9,215 nucleotides of DNA from JAWXCH01 sp034440595 (lineage in GTDB: Bacteria > Planctomycetota > Planctomycetia > Pirellulales > JALHPA01): NCBI GenBank assembly GCA_034440595.1, contig JAWXCH010000220.1, forward strand, positions 1 to 9,215, read 5' to 3'. A model generated the notes under the pieces. The model searched no databases. It worked only from the letters and a program-made list of their open reading frames with translations, and was not told the origin of the DNA. How positions within the stretch are numbered: position 1 is the first letter of the stretch; every line of letters begins with the position of its first letter. The position numbers and the translations under genes are program-made. Of the stretch, positions 1 through 5,943 are shown one piece after another.

Positions 1-78
1 CTCGAGTGGGCCATCGTTCAAATCACCGATAATTCCAAAAAACCGCAACACGTCTTCGCCCAATTGGGGTTGAACTGA
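1..78 (+). CDS. C-terminal tail of an unidentified protein (partial)
   Basis: Frame 1 is open from the window edge to a TGA at 76-78 and gives about 25 residues, beginning LEWAIVQITDNSKK and ending FAQLGLN. I do not recognise the family. The frame has no homology to the N-terminal half of GxxExxY proteins, although it runs directly into the truncated GxxExxY gene that follows. The simplest reading is the end of an upstream plus-strand gene next to a deletion or recombination junction. It is short enough that it could be chance open frame. Confidence 0.3.
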   Translation, partial: LEWAIVQITDNSKKPQHVFAQLGLN

Positions 79-347
79 CAGTTTGCAAAAGTCCAGTTGA
101 AAGTCAAATTTACTTGCCAATCGAATACGACGGTATTGTTATCGACAAGGGATATCGGATCGATCTCTTGGTCGAAAAAGTCGTGATTGTTGAAGTAAAA
201 TCGGTCGATAAGCTACACCCTATCCACGTCTCGCAGGTGATTTCGTATTTGAAGCTCAGTAAGGTAAGAGTCGGGCTACTGATGAACTTCAATGTTACTA
301 GGCTCAAAGATGGACTAAAACGAATCGTCCATGACTTGAGTGAATGA
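72..347 (+). pseudogene. 5'-truncated GxxExxY / PDDEXK-like protein
   Basis: The readable frame matches the C-terminal two thirds of GxxExxY proteins, small proteins with a PD-(D/E)XK nuclease-like fold of poorly known function. Similarity begins near base 72 (EL...VESQIYLPIEYDG) and includes the acidic residue in YRIDLLVE, the E-x-K of VIVEVKSV, the HxxQxxxYL helix and the closing VGLLMNFNVTRLKDGLKRIVHDL, then a TGA. The part that should carry the family's GxxExxYE motif and start codon is missing: the same frame has a stop at 30-32, and frame 1 encodes something unrelated. A TTG at 114 could start a 77-residue fragment, but in full-length relatives this position is an internal Leu. I read it as a gene remnant. 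Such genes are common in planctomycetes and lie near repeats like the one at 388-420. Confidence 0.8.
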
Positions 348-387
348 GATTGAGAACGGCTTGCAGCGCGAAGTGCGCCGAGCATTT

Positions 388-420
388 TCTCTGCGCGCTC
401 TCCGCGTCCTCTGCGGTAAA
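388..420. repeat. GxxExxY-type CTCTGCG dispersed repeat
   Basis: The stretch reads as degenerate tandem units of CTCTGCG / CTCCGCGTC / CTCTGCGGTAAA. From memory, this CTCTGCG...GCGGTAAA pattern is scattered through many planctomycete and cyanobacterial genomes and often sits beside GxxExxY genes. Here it lies 41 bases after the GxxExxY remnant, consistent with that association. The sequence shows only one degenerate block, so the assignment rests on recognising the motif. Confidence 0.55.
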
Positions 421-451
421 AGCTTCGCTGCAAAACCAAACGGAACGCACC

Positions 452-955
452 CTACCGCGACTCGTACGCTAGCGCCTTCTTCACACCCACATACGACTGG
501 TGCGCTTTCATGCAGGTAGCGCGGAAGGTGTCGGGGCGGAGGACGCCGTGCAGACGAAAGGTTTCTGTCGCACCTTTCTTAAAGACCAGATCGCCGGCGG
601 GGTACCAGGCCTGACCTGGCTGCACGACGACATCGATTGTGTCAAAGCGATCCAGATCGACATACTGCTGGACCTTGCCGGCTAGCCCGCGTTCGATGGT
701 GACGCGGCGGTTGGTCAGCCGGTAGCGCTTCATGCTCCAGGGTGGGAACAACATCGACATGTACAGCGGCAAGGCGATCGGAATGGAGAGCAGCGCGATG
801 ATGGCACCGATCGGCAGCCACGATTTCTTGTAGCCGATCAGATACAAGCGGCCGAGGAATTGTCCTAGCCCAGTGGAGGCGATGCTGGGCCAGGTCACCA
901 TGACGGTGACTTCGCTGAGTTGAGGAGGGGCCACGCCCGCGATTGCTTGTTTCAT
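452..955 (-). CDS. Membrane-anchored bacterial PH-domain protein
   Basis: This is a 167-residue protein of the bPH (DUF304-like) type. A hydrophobic segment at about residues 46-72 (SWLPIGAIIALL...MSMLF) should anchor it in the membrane, and a weaker apolar stretch lies at 22-41. It is followed by the PH-like beta fold, starting at MKRYRLTNRRVTIERG (75-90) and running through VDLDRFDTIDVVVQPGQAW (99-117) and GDLVF (121-125), then a C-terminal helix. The YRLTNRRV signature is typical of bPH_2 proteins; their function is mostly unknown, and none can be assigned here. I chose the ATG at 955; the longer frame uses a TTG at 973 and adds only six residues. Neither start has a good ribosome binding site. 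The gene begins 52 bases downstream of tRNA-Gly on the same strand and could be read through from it. Confidence 0.82.
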   Translation of the reverse strand: MKQAIAGVAPPQLSEVTVMVTWPSIASTGLGQFLGRLYLIGYKKSWLPIGAIIALLSIPIALPLYMSMLFPPWSMKRYRLTNRRVTIERGLAGKVQQYVDLDRFDTIDVVVQPGQAWYPAGDLVFKKGATETFRLHGVLRPDTFRATCMKAHQSYVGVKKALAYESR

Positions 956-1007
956 GGTGCCTGGGATCTGCAAATATCCGATTATCGGCCGCGACGCCGG
1001 TCAACGA

Positions 1008-1078
1008 AGCGGGTGAAGGGAATCGAACCCTCGCTGTCTGCTTGGGAAGCAGATGTTCTACCATTGAACTACACCCGC
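1008..1078 (-). tRNA. tRNA-Gly (anticodon CCC)
   Basis: The reverse complement folds into a standard cloverleaf. It has a 7-bp acceptor stem GCGGGTG/CACCCGC, a 4-bp D stem GTTC/GAAC with loop AATGGTA, a 5-bp anticodon stem TCTGC/GCAGA with loop TTCCCAA (anticodon CCC), a 4-base variable region and a T arm GAGGG-TTCGATT-CCCTT closed by one G-U pair. The discriminator base is T and CCA is not encoded, so CCA would be added enzymatically. Anticodon CCC reads the GGG glycine codon. Length is 71 bases including the discriminator, normal for tRNA-Gly. Confidence 0.96.
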
Positions 1079-1132
1079 GTGGGAAGTGGTCTATTCTACC
1101 TCTTCGGGGTGGCGTTACAACAGCGGAAAAGA

Positions 1133-1154
1133 AGGCCAATGTTGGCCTCTTTTT
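1133..1154 (+). terminator. Palindromic hairpin with T runs on both sides
   Basis: AGGCCAA and TTGGCCT (1133-1148) form a perfect stem around TG, in practice a tetraloop. On the plus strand it is followed by TCTTTTTG, and on the minus strand by TTCTTTTCC, so it looks like a bidirectional Rho-independent terminator. Its location is odd: it lies between the divergent tRNA (minus) and redoxin (plus) genes, upstream of both, so it has no obvious transcript to end. It may insulate the two units or sit in a leader. Confidence 0.5.
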
Positions 1155-1177
1155 GTGGAAAGGTGATCAGTTACAGT

Positions 1178-1238
1178 AACCCGATGCGCCAGCGCGGCGC
1201 GGCGCGTTTGACGAATTTCCTCGCTTGCGCGTCGGGTT
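1178..1238. repeat. Inverted AACCCGA-GCGC repeat of planctomycete type
   Basis: The 17-base arms AACCCGATGCGCCAGCG (1178-1194) and CGCTTGCGCGTCGGGTT (1222-1238) are reverse complements at 15 of 17 positions and enclose a 27-base GC-rich loop. From memory, AACCCGACGCGCAAGCGAGG is a frequent intergenic motif in Pirellula-like genomes. The element fills much of the 288-base gap between tRNA-Gly and the redoxin gene. Nothing else there is clearly functional; a weak TAACAT -10-like box lies at 1345-1350. Confidence 0.65.
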
Positions 1239-1366
1239 GGAATAGGTTTCCCGGCGCGTGCGGTTGGTGTGTCCGTTATTGAGTAACTTGCGGCGGCGGT
1301 GGATGGTCCGGTAGGCTTGTAAGTGTCCGGAAAATCGCAAGCATTAACATCAATCGGGAACAATCC

Positions 1367-2044
1367 ATGCGCACCCGCAAATTAACTGTCGTACAAGTGC
1401 CGTTGGTCACTGCCGTGTTATTACTGGCAAGTCAAATTGCACTGGCTGGTAAATACAACGAAACGCTGAGCATTGGCGATGCGGCCCCGGCCTGGAGCGA
1501 GCTGCCGGCGGCGGCGGATGATGCAAAGCATTCGCTTGTCGATCTGAAGGACGCCGAAGTTGTTGTGGTGGTATTTACCTGCAATACCTGCCCGACGGCG
1601 GTGGCGTATGAGGATCCGTTGATCGCACTGGCGAAGCGGTACGGCGATGTGGACAAGGAAGATAGCGCACAGGCCGCTGAGTCGGGTAGCAAGAAACCTC
1701 GCGTCGTCTTCGTCGCCATCAATGTCAATAAGGTGAAGGAGGACTTACTGCCGGCGATGAAGAACCGGGCGGAGAAGAAAGAGTTTCCGTACCCCTATCT
1801 GTATGATGAATCGCAGCAGATCGCCAAGAGGTTTGGGGCGGTTTTCACGCCCGAGTTTTTTGTGTTGGATCGCGATCGCAAGGTGGTCTACATGGGTGCG
1901 ATGGACGCTAAGGAGGGTGCGGAAATTGCAACGAGTTATGTCGCTGCGGCGATTGATGCGGCGCTGGTCGGCAAGACTCCGGAGGTGACCGAGACGCCGG
2001 CACGTGGGTGCCGGATTCGGTTTGTGCGGGAGCGGAGGAAGTAG
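1367..2044 (+). CDS. Secreted thioredoxin-fold redoxin with a CNTC centre
   Basis: This is a 225-residue thioredoxin-like (redoxin/AhpC-TSA) protein. An N-terminal signal peptide has a basic start, a hydrophobic core at residues 8-24 and a likely cleavage after ALA27, so the protein should act outside the cytoplasm. The mature part starts with a redoxin-like IGDAAPAWSELP (37-48). The strand VVVVVFTCNTCPTAVAYEDPL carries the active-site cysteines C72 and C75, in the position of CNHC/CNTC in related planctomycete proteins. VVFVAINVN (113-121) is a core strand, and TPEFFVLDRDRKVVYMGAMD (161-180) holds the cis-proline at P162. The tail ends GCRIRFVRERRK, as in relatives. It could be a thiol-disulphide oxidoreductase or peroxiredoxin-like reductase; the substrate is unknown. 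The ATG is preceded only by a weak GGGAA. It stands alone and converges on GH172. Confidence 0.88.
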   Translation: MRTRKLTVVQVPLVTAVLLLASQIALAGKYNETLSIGDAAPAWSELPAAADDAKHSLVDLKDAEVVVVVFTCNTCPTAVAYEDPLIALAKRYGDVDKEDSAQAAESGSKKPRVVFVAINVNKVKEDLLPAMKNRAEKKEFPYPYLYDESQQIAKRFGAVFTPEFFVLDRDRKVVYMGAMDAKEGAEIATSYVAAAIDAALVGKTPEVTETPARGCRIRFVRERRK

Positions 2045-2088
2045 GGGGCAGCGCGAATTTTCCTCAGCGTTTTCACGCTGTGCGGCAC

Positions 2089-2237
2089 TTCACCTCTTCC
2101 TCTGGGAGAGGTCGACGCCCCAGCGTAGGGTGAGGGACTCGTGAAAGTTATAAACTCGTTCGGAGACGGCACAGCAATCAATGACACCCTCACCCGCGGC
2201 TGATACCGCGACCTCTCCCGCAAGCGGGAGAGGTGAA
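2089..2237. repeat. REPIN-like inverted pair of CCTCTCCC hairpins
   Basis: The left arm (2089-2136) and right arm (2187-2237) are imperfect reverse complements. Each carries TTCACCTCT...GGGAGAGGTCG at its outer side and GGGTGAGGG at its inner side. Each arm contains its own hairpin: CCTCTTCC-TCT-GGGAGAGG at 2093-2111 (8 bp, one G-U) and the 22-base perfect palindrome CCTCTCCCGCAAGCGGGAGAGG at 2212-2233. A 50-base unique core separates the arms. The right-hand palindrome recurs at 9074-9095. This resembles a REP doublet (REPIN) or small MITE. It fills the gap between the convergent redoxin and GH172 genes and could act as a terminator for both. No transposase is present in the window. Confidence 0.75.
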
Positions 2238-2275
2238 TTTGTTTATGCCGCTTGCAATATACTGGCATTGGAAAA

Positions 2276-4546
2276 TTACTTTTCCAGCGGGCCTGCCACG
2301 ATCGGCAAGCGATAGCAATACGCCGAATAAGCAATCTCGGACCAGGCGAGTTCGGGCAGCGGATGACCGGGAAAGAGCGGTCGCTTGACTGGCTGAAAGA
2401 CGATTTTCAGGCGGATCTGTTTTTTGGCAGCGGTCAGTGCAGGGGGGAGCAGAAACTCGTCGTCACGCAGGTGGCGATTGCTGTTGATCACTTCATGCTC
2501 GGTGGCGTCCAGTTCCTTCGGCGGATTGGAATGCACAAATGTGCTCCCTCCGGCCAGATACCAGGTGCCGGCCGAATGCCACTTCAGCGGTTCGCCAGAT
2601 GGAGCCGGGTACTCCTCTGCGATGAACACCTCGGCACGCTGATTGGGAAACGAATAGTCCAGCGTGCGTCGCAGCATCACGCCGACATTGGCCGGGTCAA
2701 TGTTCAAGGTGAATTCGCTGGTGCCGGTCGTCTTGCGGCCTGTCACGGTTTGCAGTGGGACGGAATCGGTTCCGTCTGGGAGGCGATGACTGCGGCCGAG
2801 TTCGTACTTGGACTTGATTTCGTAGGGTGCGGAAGCCTGCGGTGAATGGTAGGCGTGGTCGGTTTCACTCTTGGAGTCTCCCACATTCAACTCGTCGGTC
2901 TTGACCAAGGTCGCATAAGGGGCACCGTACCAGTACGTAACTGTTTTATAGTGCTCTTTTGAGTCATTGTCTCCGCCATGTTCCAGGCAGATTTTGGCGT
3001 TCTTGGCAAATGGCATGAGATCAGCCAGCAGAAATCGGTAGGCCGATTCGATCTTGTCTTCGTCGTTCTTGGCTTCCTCGGGCTTGGGAGTGCCGACCGG
3101 GTGCCCGGCGAACGGGAGCGTCATCGTTTTGCCACCCCAGTAGTCGCCGCCCCCTCCCCATTCTTCGGTGCCGGTCCCTTGTGCCTGCGGGGTCTGACTA
3201 TCGTCGAAGAAAAATCGCGGGTCACCTTCCAGCGTGGTCAGGTCGGCGTTATGTGAAAAGATAAACGACGTGCCGATGAAGTGCCCCGACCAGTCGCCGC
3301 CTCCTTCGGCCTGCTGGGTATTGAGCAGCACCAGATCCTTGCCGAGTTCCGGCTTGGGGTGGTCGGCATAGGTGGCATGAAAGTAGGTCAGATCGGCGGC
3401 GGGAATTTCGGTCGGAGCATAGCGCACGTTCCACTCCACATCGTTGAACTTTGCATTGGTACCGATCAGCTCGATCTTGGCAGAGCGAAAAAACGGCATC
3501 GTAAAGTAACAGTTCAGGTAGGCCCGCTTATTGTCGAAACGGATATTCACTGGGAATGCCCTGACCAGGTATTCGCGCTGCTCGCGGTTGTAGAGTGTGC
3601 CGGTGCCAAAGAAGAGAGCGATTGGCACATCGACCGAGGCGTGCTGGCGACCATCCCAAGTGATACGCAGTTTCGCTCTGCCAAAGTCGATGGCCTGTTG
3701 CTTTGGTACAGTGAAGTTGATCGCGCGAATGGTCGCCGGGTGTGTCAATTCGGTCAGTGTGACTGGATTGCTTGGCTCCAATGCCACCGTGCCAGAAACT
3801 GCTCGTAATAGCATCGCGCGGCCAGCGTCGCTATCGACAGTGGGGACCAGATCCGTGCCCGCTCGGTTGATGAGTTGCAGCACATCTTTCGCCGGTTGAT
3901 CGGTGATTTGCCAGCTTTTCAGCGGCTGCGAAGTGGGAATCCCCTTCAAGAACTGGTGGTAGATGTAGTAGCCCGTGCCGTATCGAGTGCGGGTGTACGC
4001 CATGCGGAACGATTTTTCAAACCCGATGGGCACCCAGGAGAGGTCTGCCCCGCGAGTGGTCGACCAGGTGAAGGCTAGAGGGTTGGGAAATGAGTCCTCT
4101 GGCAAGAAAACTGAGTCTTTTACCGGCTTGTTGGGGTCGGCGGTCGTGGTCTCCTGAACGGTGTTGTCCTTTCCATCGACTTCATAGTGCCACGGGCTGC
4201 CGTGCCAGTGGTTGTACCGGGCAAAGTAGAGCATGCCGGGGGACTGCACATCCAGTGTGACGTTGAAGTCGTCGGCGGCTTGGTAGAGGTAGTTGCCGGC
4301 GTCTGCTTTGCGATTCCCCCCGGTCCGGTCGTAGGTGCTGCGCATGTAGGCGCGGACGCCGATGCGCTGCACCGGCCAGCGGTCCCACTGGCGATAGGCG
4401 TCCAGGCCGATCGGAACGGTGGGGAGTATTTGATTGGCGACTGGTTGTTCGCTTAATGCGGTCGATGGGACAAACGCGGCCGCGATCAGCATCCATCCAT
4501 AAATCAGCAACCGACTGAATCGACAACCCAACCGCGCACTAACCAT
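2276..4546 (-). CDS. Exported DUF2961 / GH172-family glycoside hydrolase
   Basis: This 756-residue protein has a signal peptide (residues about 1-33; hydrophobic LLIYGWMLIAAAF, then TALSEQ). It shows the DUF2961 landmarks in order: STYDRTGGNR (70-79); DFNVTLDVQSPGMLYFARYNHW (93-114), a diverged form of the usual GPG-I-RIW strand; FFGTGTLYN (312-320); YFTMPFFRSAKIEL (347-360); and EGDPRFFFDD-QTPQAQGTGTEEW (440-463). DUF2961 proteins form CAZy family GH172, whose characterised members act on difructose dianhydride and arabinofuranose-type glycans. The conserved motif is usually GTGTED; here the last residue is E462, with GGGGDYWGG after it. At 756 residues it is long, with about 270 residues beyond the core. 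The substrate cannot be read from sequence. The start is preceded by AAAAGG at 4553-4558. DUF1080, upstream on the same strand, is a plausible partner. Confidence 0.87.
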   Translation of the reverse strand: MVSARLGCRFSRLLIYGWMLIAAAFVPSTALSEQPVANQILPTVPIGLDAYRQWDRWPVQRIGVRAYMRSTYDRTGGNRKADAGNYLYQAADDFNVTLDVQSPGMLYFARYNHWHGSPWHYEVDGKDNTVQETTTADPNKPVKDSVFLPEDSFPNPLAFTWSTTRGADLSWVPIGFEKSFRMAYTRTRYGTGYYIYHQFLKGIPTSQPLKSWQITDQPAKDVLQLINRAGTDLVPTVDSDAGRAMLLRAVSGTVALEPSNPVTLTELTHPATIRAINFTVPKQQAIDFGRAKLRITWDGRQHASVDVPIALFFGTGTLYNREQREYLVRAFPVNIRFDNKRAYLNCYFTMPFFRSAKIELIGTNAKFNDVEWNVRYAPTEIPAADLTYFHATYADHPKPELGKDLVLLNTQQAEGGGDWSGHFIGTSFIFSHNADLTTLEGDPRFFFDDSQTPQAQGTGTEEWGGGGDYWGGKTMTLPFAGHPVGTPKPEEAKNDEDKIESAYRFLLADLMPFAKNAKICLEHGGDNDSKEHYKTVTYWYGAPYATLVKTDELNVGDSKSETDHAYHSPQASAPYEIKSKYELGRSHRLPDGTDSVPLQTVTGRKTTGTSEFTLNIDPANVGVMLRRTLDYSFPNQRAEVFIAEEYPAPSGEPLKWHSAGTWYLAGGSTFVHSNPPKELDATEHEVINSNRHLRDDEFLLPPALTAAKKQIRLKIVFQPVKRPLFPGHPLPELAWSEIAYSAYCYRLPIVAGPLEK

Positions 4547-4552
4547 AAGACG

Positions 4553-4558
4553 CCTTTT
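4553..4558 (-). promoter_or_regulatory. Ribosome binding site for GH172
   Basis: AAAAGG ends six bases before the ATG at 4546. It is one of only two recognisable Shine-Dalgarno-like sites in the window and supports this start over an internal Met at residue 19, which would shorten the signal peptide. Confidence 0.5.
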
Positions 4559-4587
4559 GCAGTTGGAGAAAACGGGCGAGCCATCTC

Positions 4588-4661
4588 CTTTGCGTCTTGG
4601 CGACTTTGCGTGATTTTTTCCTTATTGGGAAATGTGCACGCAAAGGCGCAAAGACGCCAAG
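4588..4661. repeat. Inverted CGCAAAG/CTTTGCG dispersed repeat
   Basis: Two 25-base arms, 4588-4612 (CTTTGCGTCTTGGCGACTTTGCGTG) in place and 4637-4661 as its reverse complement, match at 22 of 25 positions and enclose a 24-base loop with a smaller TTTCC/GGAAA hairpin. The arms carry the CGCAAAG-GCGCAAAGACGCCAAG motif, a common dispersed repeat in planctomycetes. It lies in the 162-base gap between the DUF1080 and GH172 genes, which are both read on the minus strand. The RNA hairpin could reduce readthrough or protect transcript ends. Confidence 0.72.
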
Positions 4662-4708
4662 AAAGCGATCGATTCACAATCCTGTCCAAGACCGGTAACT
4701 GCACGCCT

Positions 4709-5383
4709 CTACGGCAGTTCTTTGACGTAAACGTTCTTGAACCAAAGCGTATTGCCGTGGTTTTGCAGTTCGATCTGGCCGGTAGGATAGATCGGCTTGT
4801 CGCGCTCCCAGTAGTTTTCCATGGTCACGTTGTCGGTGACAAGCTTGTCGTTGAGCTTCACCGTTACCTTGTCGCCGACCATTTTGATGTACATGGTGTT
4901 CCACTCGCCAATCGGTTTGTCGGCGACGATAGTCGGCTTGGATTGATTCTTTTCATTATTATACAGACCGCCCGAACCAACCTTGCGCAAGTCAGGATCC
5001 CAAATCTGCACCTGAGGACTGCCACGCAGATAGATTCCGCTGTCTCCCTTTTCCAGGATTTTCCAGTCGACGTACATTTCAAAGTTGCCGTAATCCTTGA
5101 TCGTGCAAAGTGATTCTCCCTTGCCGTCAAAAATGAGCTGGCCCGCTTCGACCTTCCAATGGTCGCGCATACTTTGATCGGCCTTGGCCTGCTCGGCCTT
5201 CAATTGATCAGGAGTCATCTTGGCACGCTTAGGAGGATCAGCAGCCAAGCCCTTCCAGCCGGTCAGATCCTTGCCATTGAATAGTGCGACGAAACCTTCT
5301 GGGGGCGTGTTATCGGCGGCGTGCAGCGAAACGGCAGTAAATGGCAGCAGAGCAAAAACGGTGGCATAAATCCAAAATCGCAT
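4709..5383 (-). CDS. Secreted DUF1080 (3-keto-disaccharide hydrolase-like) protein
   Basis: This 224-residue protein is of the DUF1080 / 3-keto-disaccharide hydrolase family (Pfam PF06439), a concanavalin-like beta sandwich. It has a signal peptide of about 22 residues (MRFWIYATVFALLPF...LHAA). Family motifs follow in order: GFVALFNGKDLTGW (30-43); WKVEAGQLIFDG (76-87); FEMYVDWKI (101-109); GDSGIYLRG with PQVQIWD (113-129); GEWNTMYIKMVG (159-170); and GQIELQNHGNTLWFKNVYVKEL (202-223). Some family members cleave or hydrate 3-keto-glycosides, and many are uncharacterised, so the reaction here is inferred. A polar Lys/Gln-rich insert (51-73) sits after the first motif. It is full length, with a good AGGAG at 5392-5396. 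A weak TACTAT -10-like box lies about 40 bases upstream. Confidence 0.9.
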   Translation of the reverse strand: MRFWIYATVFALLPFTAVSLHAADNTPPEGFVALFNGKDLTGWKGLAADPPKRAKMTPDQLKAEQAKADQSMRDHWKVEAGQLIFDGKGESLCTIKDYGNFEMYVDWKILEKGDSGIYLRGSPQVQIWDPDLRKVGSGGLYNNEKNQSKPTIVADKPIGEWNTMYIKMVGDKVTVKLNDKLVTDNVTMENYWERDKPIYPTGQIELQNHGNTLWFKNVYVKELP

Positions 5384-5391
5384 TCGTCAAT

Positions 5392-5396
5392 CTCCT
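5392..5396 (-). promoter_or_regulatory. Ribosome binding site for the DUF1080 gene
   Basis: AGGAG lies eight bases before the ATG at 5383. It is the strongest Shine-Dalgarno sequence in the window and settles the start. The neighbouring minus-strand genes lack a comparable site, so this gene may be more strongly translated. Confidence 0.7.
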
Positions 5397-5577
5397 GAAT
5401 CAGAATCGTGGTGCGGAATAGTATTTGTTGCGTGAACTTAAAAAGCGTTTGCCAGAAGTGCCGTCTGTGCGAACAGGGACACTGAATTAGGTGGGAAGTA
5501 GCTGGATCAACAGCGCTCCAGCATAGTCGACGCCGCGGACGGACTCAACTTACGCATAGAAAAGGGGAGATTTTACG

Positions 5578-5895
5578 CTAAAACTCCACCACTGCACCGC
5601 TGCTCACCGCCGGCAGGACCATGATCTTGCCGTCCCCCATCCTCCCGGTACGTGCTATCTCAACGATCTTGCGGACGATCTCTTCGACGCGGGTATCGTC
5701 CACCCAGAGGCTGATCTCGACCTTGGGCAGAAACGCCATCGAGTATTCGCTCTCGGCGTATTGGTCGAGATAGCTCTTCTGCCGGCCAAATCCTTTGACC
5801 TCGCGAACGGTACACGCCTCCAGAGGGGCACGCTTCAAAGAGTCGAGGACTCTTTCGGCGAGATACGGTTTGACGATGGCGAGAATTTGCTTCAC
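5578..5895 (-). CDS. P-II family signalling protein with an atypical C-terminus
   Basis: This 105-residue P-II (GlnB/GlnK-type) protein would act as a cytoplasmic trimer sensing 2-oxoglutarate and adenine nucleotides. Against E. coli GlnB it aligns without gaps: MKQILAIVKP, VKGFGRQK (33-40) at the T-loop base, SEY51 at the uridylylation-site Tyr, FLPKVEI (55-61) and ARTGRMGDGK90 in the ATP-site B-loop. After K90 it departs: GlnB has R98, R101 and R103, while this protein has S98, A101 and V103 and stops at 105, so the C-loop that contacts the nucleotide phosphate is changed. The start is GTG at 5895, with no visible Shine-Dalgarno. The ferredoxin gene ends 48 bases upstream on the same strand and is probably cotranscribed. 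It could be a conventional P-II or a specialised subtype with altered nucleotide response. No ammonium transporter or GlnD gene lies in the window. Confidence 0.9.
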   Translation of the reverse strand: MKQILAIVKPYLAERVLDSLKRAPLEACTVREVKGFGRQKSYLDQYAESEYSMAFLPKVEISLWVDDTRVEEIVRKIVEIARTGRMGDGKIMVLPAVSSGAVVEF

Positions 5896-5943
5896 GTGCG
5901 ATTCATGGATGTTGAAGAACCAGCGGCTTTGACAGGTATCACA

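Noticed and set aside
388..451. Rho-independent terminator for the GxxExxY remnant
   Set aside because: No stem followed by a T run; the block is better explained as a degenerate dispersed repeat.
642..1139. Minus-strand open frame of 165 residues
   Set aside because: It runs through the tRNA-Gly gene and out of frame across the PH-domain gene; its translation is the usual antisense/overlap artefact.
920..1282. Plus-strand open frames over the tRNA region
   Set aside because: They read the complement of tRNA-Gly and then the AACCCGA repeat (SNPMRQRGAARLT), a known false translation of that repeat.
2252..2845. Plus-strand open frames inside the GH172 gene (also 3281-3808 and 3597-3899)
   Set aside because: They are shadows of a 756-residue coding frame with clear family motifs.
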